Assembly: GCA_964422415.1 (NCBI GenBank) | Contig: CAYRBI010000011.1 | Span: 1-64,000 of the forward strand | Direction: 5' to 3' | Length of the DNA: 64,000 bases | Source: OLB16 sp964422415 | GTDB lineage: Bacteria > Hinthialibacterota > Hinthialibacteria > OLB16 | Shown: positions 1 through 9,050 of the stretch, piece after piece | Layout of the letters: the number at the start of each line of letters is the position of its first letter | Position numbering within the stretch: the stretch's first letter is position 1 | Translations under genes and position numbers: made by a program | The notes under the pieces: model-generated | Told to the model about the DNA's origin: nothing | The model's input: only the letters and a program-made list of their open reading frames with translations | The model's database searches: none

Positions 1-3000
1 GCTTCATTTCCAATAAAGCCACCATAGAATGAATTTGAAATATCCAATATGATAGATTCATAGTATGAACCCTTTGCTATCCAGACCTCATCATTGATCC
101 ACATATTAGAATTGGCTTCATCTACACTTTGAAATGCTTTTTCCCAAGTGGTTCCATCCCCTCCTTCTGCAGCCTTCTCATTTACATAAAACCTATTTGA
201 GTTGTGAACCAAATCCCCTTGTGAATAGGTGCCCGGAGATTCGAAAGCACCCATATCCACACCAGACCCTTGTGGACGGGATGAGCCATCAAGATCGGTC
301 GGTACGATCCCAATAGATGTTCCTCGATTAATACAGGGCGAAAAGTCTTGGAGATGGAAGTCATTGTTCACATTAGAAACAAACAGAGGTTGAACATCGA
401 TGTTTCCAGAACCGGGACAGCCACCTTGAATACAACTATTCACAACGATTGGATCGTTAGTCCCTTCAAACTCATTTCCATTATTCCAGCAGATTGAGTT
501 TGTCACATTGGTAATGGATGAACTTGCATAGAATCCACCACATCCTTCATAGGCTTTGTTGGCAAAAAAGGTGGAGTTTGTCACATCAACGGTGGAAATA
601 TCGACCGAAAGGATGCCACCCTTACCATGGGTATGGTTGCGGAACACTAAACAATTATTCAATTGGAATTGGGAATTATATCCACCAATTGCTCCCCCCG
701 CTGATTCGCTTTGGTTCCTGTCCAAGATAGAATTCAATAGGTTGATTTCCGATGAATATCCCGCGATCCCACCATAATTTCCCTCTGAATCATTGTCCGA
801 GAATGTACAATCATCCAAATGGATTACACTAGCAGATTCTCCAATGATTCCACCACCATCAGAGATGGATTGATTTCCAATGAATTGGGTTGATAATATT
901 TCCAGCGCCGAGTTATTGGAACTAATTCCCCCTCCTGCACCCATAGCCATGTTCTCTTTAATGACACAATTGGCGACATTTACAGTGGAATCATAAGCAT
1001 ATATAGATCCTCCAAGTTGAGCCATATTATTTTGAAGGATAGAATTATTACACAGGATATCCGAACTAATGAATGCACATCCACCACCATATCCATATCC
1101 AACAAAGGACATATTATCACTAAATGAACAATCCATTATTTTCGCGGAAGAAGATTCCAGATAGAGACCAGCCGCATATATATTAGTAGTATTGGATTCA
1201 AATAAGCACCCTGTAAACTCAGGATTGGCACGGTATCCGTAGAATCCGCCGCCATACTCATATGAGAGATTCCCAAAGATGCGGCAATGATCTATTTTAG
1301 GTGCATATAAACGACAATAAACTCCTCCTCCATTGGTTGATTTACCTCCTGTAATGGTAAAGCCAGATAAAAGTGCATTATCATGGGCATTAACAGCCGA
1401 TTGACTTTGACCCGTGCCATCAATAATGGTGTCATATGAAGACAGATCCCTTTCACCAAGTGTGGTTTCAGTCCCAGTAAATCCTCCATAAATTGAAGCG
1501 GTGGCATCCAGAATAACATATTCAGGATAATTCCCTTTCGCCACCCAGATCTCATCTTTATCCCAAGCCATTTGGATCGCTCTTGAAATGGTCGAGGTTG
1601 CATTAGCCCAATTGGTTGCATCTCCTGTTGGAGAACCATCAGTACGAACAAAGAACCGTTTGGGAGTATAGGTTAAAGGACCCTGAGTATACTCTGCTGG
1701 TGCCTCATAAGCTCCCATATCCACACCTGCCCCTTGTGACCGGGGGTTTACATCAAGATCATAAACCGCAGCTCCAGAAGAGGTTCCCCGGTCAATACAA
1801 GGAGATCCATTCTGGAGATGGAATTCATTATTGAGAGGGTCTTGGAAGACCGGTTCCACATTGATATTACCAACACCTCGAAAATCCCCCTGAATACATG
1901 AATAACTTATATTGATCGAACCATGATCAAGTGTTCCATCATAAATTTCATCACCATCATTCCAGAGAATACAATTCTTAAGAGTGAGGGTGGAATCAAA
2001 CATATAGAAACCACTACCTTCAGTGGCACGATTATGAACCATTGTACAGTTTATAAATGTCGGGGCACCTCCAAAAGTGATACAATAGACTCCACCTAGA
2101 GTATTGGTTGAGTTGTTATAAAAGAGACAATTAGTGAACACTGGATTGGATGTTCTACAGTTCTGGTCGGAAGAACCATAATCAGTCGAATTATTATTAC
2201 TAATAATACAACGGTTTACTTCCCCATGGGCGCAGGAGAAATAAATCCCACCTCCATTTCTATTGACTAATGTATCCTCTATCACAGGAATTGAACTACA
2301 CACACATATTCCATTCCCCTTGTTTTCCTCGATGGTGCAATTCGAGATGATTGGTCCACATTCCTCCGAGTAAATTCCATCAGAATCATTATTGGATATA
2401 ATACAATTTGAAAATTTTGGCTGCAAATAACCACACTCAATACCACCCCCATAGGAGGCCGAATTGTTAGTAATGGTGCAATTCGAGATACTTGCAATTG
2501 ACATTGAGCACGCAATCCCACCACCCGATGTAGCTCGATTACCAGTAATTGTACAATTACGGATTATTGGGAGAATATCATAAATATTCACCCCACCTCC
2601 CGAATATGCATTACCTCCAGTAAGGGTGAAACCATCAATAGTCACATGATCATTCATTACTACCGTTGAGCAATTGAATCCAGAAGCATTAATGATGGTA
2701 TCATTGGCCACATAATCTCTTTCCGAGAGCGAAGTTTCAGTTCCCGCAAACCCTCCGTAGTAGGATGTTGAAACTTCCGGAATCAGATATTCATGATATT
2801 CCCCCTTAGCCACCCAAAATTCATCATTCCGCCAACTCCGCCAATAGGCTCTTGTGAGTGAAGGAACGGCAGTGGCCCAACTCAACCCATCTCCATCATT
2901 TTTACCATCGGACGAGACATAGATTCTCTTGGGGGTGTAGGGGACAACCGGTCCAGGAATATAAGAAGCGGGCATCTCATAAACACCGATATCGATTTGA

Positions 3001-4154
3001 CTACCTTGGGGACGGACAGTTCCATCGATATCCTCGGTGGGAGCACCCGCAGCTGTTCCATTATTAATACAGGGAGAACCATCCATCAGATGGAAGTCTC
3101 CCCCTTCTGGATCAACAAACAAAGGAGAGCTATCAATATTTCCTGTACCCGTATATCCACCCTGAATACAAGAATAGGAAACATTCACACTACCATCAAA
3201 TACTGAGTAAATACTAATATCAGCCTCAGCACCACGATTCCATAAAATACTATTCTTGATAACTGTATTCCCATAATTCGTATATATAGCAGTCGGACTT
3301 AATGCTGTTGTATTTGCCGCAATGACACAGTTTATAATATCAGAATCGCTATCATATATATAGATTCCACCACCACCATATCCATTCGCAAAATTTTTAT
3401 ACACAATACTATTCGTTAATTTGGGAGTTGAATTCTCAAAATACAATCCTGCCCCAGATCCACTAGTATGGTTATCATGAACATAGACTGCGTTAATAAG
3501 AGATTCAGAGGCATATGTATGAATACCTCCTCCCTCATCTGAATAATTACCAAATATATTACACCTTTCTATTAATGTGTTTCCCCCAAACAGATAGATT
3601 CCCCCTCCATAATAATCGGCTGTATTATTGTATAGAGTGCAATCACAAATAACTCCACCTGAGATATCCATATAAACAGCACCACCATAATTGGATGTAT
3701 TCTCAAAAATTTCGCAATTTCTGATGGTCGGATTACAACTATAACAATGAATTCCAGCTCCCCGGTCTATATTTCCACCCTTGATATAGAGACCATCCAA
3801 GACAACATTTTTCTTTATCAGGAATACAAATCTTCTCTTCCCAGTTCCATTGACAACCGTCTTGTTTTTTCTCCAATTCCGTTGTTCCAAAGCGGTTTCC
3901 GAGCCTGAAAATCCCCCATAGATCTGGATATCATGGGACTCAATTTCCAAGACTTCCTTATATTCACCCGATTTGATCCATATCTGGTCCGTTCCAGAGG
4001 CAATCTGGATCGCTCCCGTAATAGTTCCTACTGGTGTCTCCCAACTAGTTCCATTCCCGGTTCCACCACTCGCCACATAAACAGTTTTTGAGTCAGCAGA
4101 GATAGAAATGAACAGAAAGACTACCAAAAATGCACTCCGCAAAAACAAACTCAT
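1..4154 (-). CDS. Large exported beta-helix repeat protein (3' end beyond window)
   Basis: From ATG 4154 the minus strand stays open to the window edge (about 1384 codons seen; phase checked near 4154 and near 215). GGGAGG lies 7 nt before the ATG. Residues 1-20 are a Sec signal (hydrophobic run VVFLFISISA). Four long units begin near 4095, 2940, 1660 and 205. Each opens with a YV.S.G..G..W..A block, then IW(V/I)AKGEY and YGGFSGTET, then many rungs of the type NC.I..N....GGG.Y. The first three complete units end with SCIQGGY.G.GNI, DFHL.DGSPCIN.GT and DIDG..RPQG..VDIGAYE. This is the pattern of right-handed parallel beta-helix proteins of the DUF1565/choice-of-anchor Q kind, which are usually extracellular. 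No catalytic residues could be assigned, so adhesin, matrix protein and polysaccharide lyase all remain possible. The gene is visibly AT-richer than the region after 6 kb. Confidence 0.85.
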   Translation of the reverse strand, partial: MSLFLRSAFLVVFLFISISADSKTVYVASGGTGNGTSWETPVGTITGAIQIASGTDQIWIKSGEYKEVLEIESHDIQIYGGFSGSETALEQRNWRKNKTVVNGTGKRRFVFLIKKNVVLDGLYIKGGNIDRGAGIHCYSCNPTIRNCEIFENTSNYGGAVYMDISGGVICDCTLYNNTADYYGGGIYLFGGNTLIERCNIFGNYSDEGGGIHTYASESLINAVYVHDNHTSGSGAGLYFENSTPKLTNSIVYKNFANGYGGGGIYIYDSDSDIINCVIAANTTALSPTAIYTNYGNTVIKNSILWNRGAEADISIYSVFDGSVNVSYSCIQGGYTGTGNIDSSPLFVDPEGGDFHLMDGSPCINNGTAAGAPTEDIDGTVRPQGSQIDIGVYEMPASYIPGPVVPYTPKRIYVSSDGKNDGDGLSWATAVPSLTRAYWRSWRNDEFWVAKGEYHEYLIPEVSTSYYGGFAGTETSLSERDYVANDTIINASGFNCSTVVMNDHVTIDGFTLTGGNAYSGGGVNIYDILPIIRNCTITGNRATSGGGIACSMSIASISNCTITNNSASYGGGIECGYLQPKFSNCIISNNDSDGIYSEECGPIISNCTIEENKGNGICVCSSIPVIEDTLVNRNGGGIYFSCAHGEVNRCIISNNNSTDYGSSDQNCRTSNPVFTNCLFYNNSTNTLGGVYCITFGGAPTFINCTMVHNRATEGSGFYMFDSTLTLKNCILWNDGDEIYDGTLDHGSINISYSCIQGDFRGVGNINVEPVFQDPLNNEFHLQNGSPCIDRGTSSGAAVYDLDVNPRSQGAGVDMGAYEAPAEYTQGPLTYTPKRFFVRTDGSPTGDATNWANATSTISRAIQMAWDKDEIWVAKGNYPEYVILDATASIYGGFTGTETTLGERDLSSYDTIIDGTGQSQSAVNAHDNALLSGFTITGGKSTNGGGVYCRLYAPKIDHCRIFGNLSYEYGGGFYGYRANPEFTGCLFESNTTNIYAAGLYLESSSAKIMDCSFSDNMSFVGYGYGGGCAFISSDILCNNSILQNNMAQLGGSIYAYDSTVNVANCVIKENMAMGAGGGISSNNSALEILSTQFIGNQSISDGGGIIGESASVIHLDDCTFSDNDSEGNYGGIAGYSSEINLLNSILDRNQSESAGGAIGGYNSQFQLNNCLVFRNHTHGKGGILSVDISTVDVTNSTFFANKAYEGCGGFYASSSITNVTNSICWNNGNEFEGTNDPIVVNSCIQGGCPGSGNIDVQPLFVSNVNNDFHLQDFSPCINRGTSIGIVPTDLDGSSRPQGSGVDMGAFESPGTYSQGDLVHNSNRFYVNEKAAEGGDGTTWEKAFQSVDEANSNMWINDEVWIAKGSYYESIILDISNSFYGGFIGNE

Positions 4155-4693
4155 GTTTTTACCTCCCTGAAAGAGTGTATTCTGACATTTTCAAGTATGG
4201 ATTTCCACTCATAAACCAATAAAGGTGAGCACCAGCCTGATTTTGTGAGCACAAAAAGAGTCTGTCACTCACCTTCCACGTCCGCTATGCAATCACAGTA
4301 TTACAGTAATATTACCGTAAAGCATATTGTTTAATAAAACAGTTCCGTTAGAATCATTTTCTACCTTCATTGAACCTGTTGTCAACATGGGTGCCTAAGA
4401 TCAATGGGATTTTTTGTTAAGATGGTAACCACACATCCCTACCAATTTCAACCTATTGTATTGATTATCCTCGAGATATGAGTTAATGGACCATATGTTC
4501 TTTATCTACTGGTTGACTTTCCTAGAGACTGTGAAGCGGGCAATCGTCGATGCAGGGTACGAGCTTCTATTTCAAAGACTTCAATGGAAAAGACGGTACT
4601 TGAGAATGTAGATGTGGTAGTATCACTTTCCACATGAGTTGTTGAAGGTGAACAGGATTGATCGAGGATCACCCACTAGAAAGGGGAGCTCAC
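4155..4693. other. Divergent intergenic region
   Basis: This 539-bp gap separates the divergent beta-helix and rubrerythrin genes. It is AT-rich and contains the palindrome at 4301-4320. I see no convincing coding frame, RNA gene or intrinsic terminator, and no close sigma-70 consensus for either gene. Both genes must be transcribed from within or near this gap. Confidence 0.5.
4301..4320. promoter_or_regulatory. 20-bp palindrome, candidate operator
   Basis: TTACAGTAATATTACCGTAA is symmetric around TAATATTA except for one base pair (fifth position against sixteenth). It lies in the gap between two divergent genes, about 147 bp upstream of the beta-helix start and 374 bp upstream of the rubrerythrin start. 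An operator for a dimeric regulator is the simplest reading. The regulator is not identified, and nothing shows that it controls either gene. Confidence 0.4.
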
Positions 4694-5194
4694 ATGACCA
4701 CTTCAGATAATCTGCAAGCCGCATTTGCTGGTGAAAGTCAGGCCAACAGGAAGTATCTTGCGTTCGCATTGAAGGCGGAACAGGATGGTTTCCCACAGGC
4801 CGCCAAATTGTTCCGTGCTGCCGCTGAGGCCGAAACGGTTCATGCCATGGCTCATTTACGTGCCATGAAGGGGATTGGGGATACTACCGAAAACCTTCAG
4901 GCGGCTATCGATGGCGAAGCCTATGAATTCAAGAATATGTATCCCACCTTCCTGGAAAAGGCCTTGGCAGAGGCGAACAAACCTGCGGAGATCAGCTTCC
5001 GTAATGCTTTGGCGGTCGAAAAGGTACACCATGACCTTTACTCACAAGCACTCGAGTCAGTGAAAGCGGGCATAGATTTTCCCCCCGCTTCCATCTATAT
5101 CTGCCCATTTTGTGGGAACACCGTCAGAGGAGAATTGCCTGACAAATGCGAAGTCTGTGGCATTTCCGGTGAAAAGTTCCAAGAGGTCAATTAA
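4694..5194 (+). CDS. rbr: Rubrerythrin
   Basis: The 166-residue product has the two-domain rubrerythrin layout: an N-terminal ferritin-like four-helix domain and a C-terminal rubredoxin domain. Diiron ligands are recognisable in GESQANRKY, the AEAETVHAMAH helix (ExxH), the DGEAYEFKNMYP helix and EKVHHDLY. The rubredoxin Fe(Cys)4 site is CPFCG near residue 137 and CEVCG near residue 154. Rubrerythrins reduce hydrogen peroxide with electrons from rubredoxin or NAD(P)H systems in anaerobes and microaerophiles, in the cytoplasm. The ATG at 4694 follows GGGGAG by 5 nt and is preferred over an upstream in-frame TTG at 4658. It is monocistronic as far as can be seen. Its presence points to an anaerobic or oxygen-sensitive host. 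Confidence 0.95.
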   Translation: MTTSDNLQAAFAGESQANRKYLAFALKAEQDGFPQAAKLFRAAAEAETVHAMAHLRAMKGIGDTTENLQAAIDGEAYEFKNMYPTFLEKALAEANKPAEISFRNALAVEKVHHDLYSQALESVKAGIDFPPASIYICPFCGNTVRGELPDKCEVCGISGEKFQEVN

Positions 5195-5776
5195 ATTGGT
5201 GAGTGCTGGAGTCTTTTGGTGTCTGTCTCCCTGTAGAAATAGGTCTTTTTGATCACAACGATAGCATATACACGGATATAATATATAGCCAGGTGGCATC
5301 TTTTAGAGAATCATCTTATTCACTAAATCGAAAATCAAGAAATGGGAAAGTGGTTAACAACGCCTCCTAAATGATCTATAATTCCCACATAGACTATTCG
5401 TACATCTTTGCGAGGACAACGCTTAATCTCTATTCGCAAATGGCCGGGATGAGTTCGATCCTCACCATACCGATTTACGGAGAAAGGGTTTCGCGGCGCT
5501 GAGGCCAGATGGTCAAACCATCGAAGTGTGTTCTTCGCGCTCGAATGACTGTAGTGATTCGAACACTTTTATCTATCCATCCCGGCCTTCCCGCTTCACA
5601 CGGTAAGCCATCCTCATCTGACTGGCGCAGTTTTCCATACTTTACTCGACCTTTTCAACCCATTTTTTCCAACACATGTCCGCTTACCCTCTGTGAGGCA
5701 ATATTGAGGTACTCTCATCTCTGCATTCCCATTGCCCAAAAATCGCCGATGACTAAAAAACAAGCGAGGTGGCACT
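5195..5776. other. Intergenic gap before histidine kinase
   Basis: The gap is 582 bp between rubrerythrin and the histidine kinase. Apart from the imperfect palindrome at 5541-5562 I see no gene, RNA or terminator. A plus-strand frame from 5509 overlaps the kinase start in another phase, has no family resemblance, and was judged spurious. Confidence 0.4.
5541..5562. promoter_or_regulatory. Imperfect 22-bp palindrome
   Basis: TCGAAT.ACT..AGT.ATTCGA is symmetric at 18 of 22 positions and lies 215 bp upstream of the histidine kinase start. It could be an operator or a hairpin in the 5' leader. No adjacent promoter elements were recognised, so the call is tentative. Confidence 0.25.
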
Positions 5777-8092
5777 ATGAGCAAGAGACAAGCAGCATCT
5801 CTTTCCGTGAAGAGGCCTGCGTTAGCAGTCTACTTGCTATCCATCATAGTGAATCTTGTCATCCTTAATGTGGTGTTCGGTGGCTTTCCACCAATCGTAG
5901 AGAATAACCAATACCATGTATTTCATATATCAGCGGCACTCCTGGTTGTGCTGCTCTGTACGGTGATTGGGAACCAGTTTGTTTTGTTTACCGCAGGTGT
6001 CCAGCGTTTGTTGAGGTATGCAATTCACACCATGCCTGTCTCTCTTGTTCCCTTCTCTTTCACCCCAGAAGGCACTCCCCATCACAATCTTTTCCTCAAC
6101 CACGAAGGCCATTGCTGTCCTGGCTCAGAAACTCAAGCTGTTTCCTCCAATCTCGATCACGTAGAACAAGCCTTGCGGGAAAATGAGCTCAAATACCGTA
6201 CCCTTTTCGAGGGAGCGAGCGACTCAATCCTGCTCATGTCTCAAGACCACTTCATTGATTGCAATGCCAAGGCATTGGCGTTGTTTGGATGTAGTCTCGA
6301 ACACATTATCGGAGCACCTCCCTATCAGTTCTCCCCTCTCACACAACCAGATGGACAGCCATCACGAGAAAAAGCCCTCGAGAAGATCAACCTAGCCCTT
6401 ACAGATGGGCCCCAATCCTTCGAGTGGGAGCATTGCCGGCTTGATAGAACGCCCTTTTCAGCGGAAGTACATCTGACCCGTTTGGAGCTCGGGAACCAAG
6501 TTCTGCTTCAGGCGATTGTAAGTGACATCACCGACCGTAAACGTTCGGAGGAGGCTCTACGTGAGAGCGAAAGAAAGTACCGTGAATTAGTTGAGAATGC
6601 CAACAGCATTATCTTGCGATGGACACGTCAAGGTCACATCACCTTTCTGAACGAGTTTGGCCAACGCTTTTTCGGATACAAGGAAGATGAAATCCTGGGC
6701 CGTCATGTGGTGGGAACGATTGTACCCGAGACCGAACGTGGTGGCCGGGATTTACACCGGCTCTTAGACGCGATTGCCGCGGATCCGGTGGCCTATGAGC
6801 AGAATGTCAATGAGAACATGCGCCGTAATGGCGAGCGTGTCTGGATCGCTTGGACCAACAAAGTTGCCCGGGACTCACAGGGAGAAGTAGCGGAGATACT
6901 GAGCATCGGTGCTGACATCACCGAATACCGGCGTACAACCGAGGCGCTCCGCCGCCGGGAAGAGCAGTTCCGCCTTATCATGGAGAACTTGGCCGACCTG
7001 GTGGCGTTGCTTGACCTCGAGGGCCGCCGTCTTTATAACAGCCCCTCCTATCAAAGCATTCTTGGCAACCCAGATAAGTTACGTGGATCCTCTTCTTTTG
7101 ATGAGATTCACCCAGAAGACAAGGAGCTTGTAAAAAGGGTCTTCGATGAGACGGTCCGGACTGGCATCGGAAAACGTCTTGAGTACCGCCTGATTGATCA
7201 GGATGGAAATACACGGTATGTCGAATCGCAGGGCAGTGTGATCCGTGATATGGAGGGGCATATATCACAAGTTTTGGTGGTCTCTCGTGATGTCACCAAC
7301 CGCCGTCTCGCGGAGGAGGCCATCCATGAACTCAATGCTACTCTGGAGCAGCGTGTCGCCGAACGTACCTCTCAGTTAGAGGCCAAGAACCAGGAACTCA
7401 AAGCCTTTGCTTATACGGTGTCGCACGACCTGAAAGCACCTTTGCGTGGCATAGCTGGATATGCCGAGGAACTTGACCGGAAGCATCGCGCGGGATTGAG
7501 CGAGCGTGCCTTGTTCTGTCTATCACAAGTCCTTACGGCCACCCGGAACCTGGACCAGCTCATCGAAGACCTGCTTCATTATTCACGTCTGGACGCCGAG
7601 ATCCCCTCACCCACGGAGATTCAACTGCGCCCCCTCATCGAATCCATCCTCCAGGACCGAAATCTTCTACTCGCCGAACAGGGCGTAGAAGTAACTCTTG
7701 ATATTCCCTTTCCCACACTTTGCTCCTGGGAGCGTGGATTGGTTCAGGTTCTGACAAACCTCATTGACAATGCCATAAAATACAGCCGCGGATCCACACC
7801 ACCTCGCATCCATATACAAGCCGAGACACTTGAGGATACCTGGCGGCTGAGCATCACGGATAATGGTGTCGGTTTCGATATGAAGTACCATGAACGGATC
7901 TATGGCTTGTTCAACCGGCTCGTACGTGCAGATGAATTCGAAGGAACGGGGGCTGGTTTAGCGATCGTTAAAAAGGTATTGGATAAACAAGGTGGGCGGA
8001 TCTCCGCCATTTCAGCGCCAGGCCAGGGCGCGACATTCATTGTCGAATTACCGCGGCGAGGCAGCTCTGACGAACATCAACGAGAGATCTAA
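5777..8092 (+). CDS. Membrane PAS-PAS-PAS sensor histidine kinase
   Basis: This is a 771-residue sensor kinase. Two hydrophobic segments (about residues 15-37 and 47-72) anchor the N-terminus in the membrane, with little sequence between them, so sensing is probably through the PAS domains. Three PAS domains follow: near 130-255 (YRTLFEGASDSILLM), 265-385 (YRELVENANSIILRW) and 392-515 (FRLIMENLADLVALL). A short coiled coil (LNATLEQRVAERTSQLEAKN) precedes the HisKA helix with phospho-acceptor His in YTVSHDLKAPLRG near residue 551. The HATPase_c domain shows N box LTNLIDNAIKYS, G1 DNGVGFD and G2 GTGAGLAIV, so it appears active. This is the phytochrome-like/bacteriophytochrome class of kinase C-terminus without the chromophore domain. 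GAGGTGG precedes ATG 5777. The next regulator gene starts 2 bp after the stop, so the two are surely co-transcribed. The ligand is unknown. Confidence 0.93.
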   Translation: MSKRQAASLSVKRPALAVYLLSIIVNLVILNVVFGGFPPIVENNQYHVFHISAALLVVLLCTVIGNQFVLFTAGVQRLLRYAIHTMPVSLVPFSFTPEGTPHHNLFLNHEGHCCPGSETQAVSSNLDHVEQALRENELKYRTLFEGASDSILLMSQDHFIDCNAKALALFGCSLEHIIGAPPYQFSPLTQPDGQPSREKALEKINLALTDGPQSFEWEHCRLDRTPFSAEVHLTRLELGNQVLLQAIVSDITDRKRSEEALRESERKYRELVENANSIILRWTRQGHITFLNEFGQRFFGYKEDEILGRHVVGTIVPETERGGRDLHRLLDAIAADPVAYEQNVNENMRRNGERVWIAWTNKVARDSQGEVAEILSIGADITEYRRTTEALRRREEQFRLIMENLADLVALLDLEGRRLYNSPSYQSILGNPDKLRGSSSFDEIHPEDKELVKRVFDETVRTGIGKRLEYRLIDQDGNTRYVESQGSVIRDMEGHISQVLVVSRDVTNRRLAEEAIHELNATLEQRVAERTSQLEAKNQELKAFAYTVSHDLKAPLRGIAGYAEELDRKHRAGLSERALFCLSQVLTATRNLDQLIEDLLHYSRLDAEIPSPTEIQLRPLIESILQDRNLLLAEQGVEVTLDIPFPTLCSWERGLVQVLTNLIDNAIKYSRGSTPPRIHIQAETLEDTWRLSITDNGVGFDMKYHERIYGLFNRLVRADEFEGTGAGLAIVKKVLDKQGGRISAISAPGQGATFIVELPRRGSSDEHQREI

Positions 8093-8093
8093 A

Positions 8094-9050
8094 ATGGCGG
8101 CAATCCTCATCATGGATAACCATCCGGCCAGCCGGATGCTACTGGCTGCGGTTCTCACCTCGGCGAAACACATTGTGACCGAGACATTTGACGGTATCGA
8201 GGCTCTCACCAAGATCCGCGCCATGGATTATGACATTGTCTTCTGTGATCCCTTTTTAACTAATAAAAGTGGACATGAATTCATCCGCCAACTCCGGAAC
8301 GATCCGTTTCTTAAATCTGTACCCGTGGTTTTTTGGATCGCAGCCCAAGACATACCCGAGGCTCAGTGTCTAGCCCGGACCCATGGAGTCACACATCTTC
8401 TTTCAAAACGCTCCAAGCCAGGCGAGATTCTTCAGCTTCTAGTAACCATGCTTGGTGAAGCATTGGCGGGCTACGTCCCCGAAACCGAGTTCAATCATTC
8501 TTTTGTGCATCTGATCACGGAACGGTTGCTTGAGGCCATGAGTACACGGGATACCCCGCCCTCACAACCCTTGTATCCCCCTGACGAACATGCCCGGCAA
8601 CATCAAGCGCGGCCTATCCTGGTGGTGGAAGACAACCCGATGGATGTTGACTTCATGCTGCAGGCTTTCAAAGAAAGCAATGTCGCCAATCCAGTCAATG
8701 TCTGCCGTGATGGCGAGGAAGCACTGCAATACATCGAGGCCCACCAAACACCCGAAGACCCCAATCTGCCTTTGCTGGTGCTTTTGGACTTACGGTTGCC
8801 AAAGGTGGATGGCATCGATGTTCTCCGGCAGGCACGCCAACATTCTGTCTGGAGACAAGTTCCCTTCATCGTGGTAACCACTTCCCGCGAAAACATCGAT
8901 ATCACTACAGCCTACGATTTATCAGTCAACTCCTACATCGTTAAACCGGTCAATTTTCCAGCGTTCGCCGAGGTTGTGAAACACATCCGGGTTTATTGGT
9001 TACTCACCAATGAGCCCCCTTTCCCGGAACCCTGCAGGAGGCCTTCATGA
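8094..9050 (+). CDS. Double-receiver response regulator (REC-REC, Rcp1-like second domain)
   Basis: The 318-residue product has two CheY-like receiver domains and no DNA-binding or enzymatic output domain. REC1 (about 1-125) has phospho-acceptor Asp in IVFCDPFL, but its acidic cluster reads IMDNHP, with one acid where two are usual. REC2 (about 178-305) is canonical: VVEDNPMD, LLDLRLPKVDG and YIVKPV. It resembles the Rcp1 family of single-domain regulators that pair with phytochrome-type kinases, which matches the kinase upstream. ATG 8094 is preferred because it directly opens the first receiver; upstream in-frame starts would run inside the kinase gene. The 3' end overlaps the next start as ATGA. 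The likely role is a phosphorelay shuttle between the upstream PAS kinase and the downstream hybrid kinase. Confidence 0.9.
   Translation: MAAILIMDNHPASRMLLAAVLTSAKHIVTETFDGIEALTKIRAMDYDIVFCDPFLTNKSGHEFIRQLRNDPFLKSVPVVFWIAAQDIPEAQCLARTHGVTHLLSKRSKPGEILQLLVTMLGEALAGYVPETEFNHSFVHLITERLLEAMSTRDTPPSQPLYPPDEHARQHQARPILVVEDNPMDVDFMLQAFKESNVANPVNVCRDGEEALQYIEAHQTPEDPNLPLLVLLDLRLPKVDGIDVLRQARQHSVWRQVPFIVVTTSRENIDITTAYDLSVNSYIVKPVNFPAFAEVVKHIRVYWLLTNEPPFPEPCRRPS

Noticed and set aside
1..4154. Plus-strand small frames in the first 4 kb as genes
   Set aside because: They run antisense to the long minus-strand beta-helix frame.
5509..5868. 119-aa plus-strand frame overlapping the kinase start
   Set aside because: It has no recognisable domain and overlaps a well-supported kinase start in another phase.
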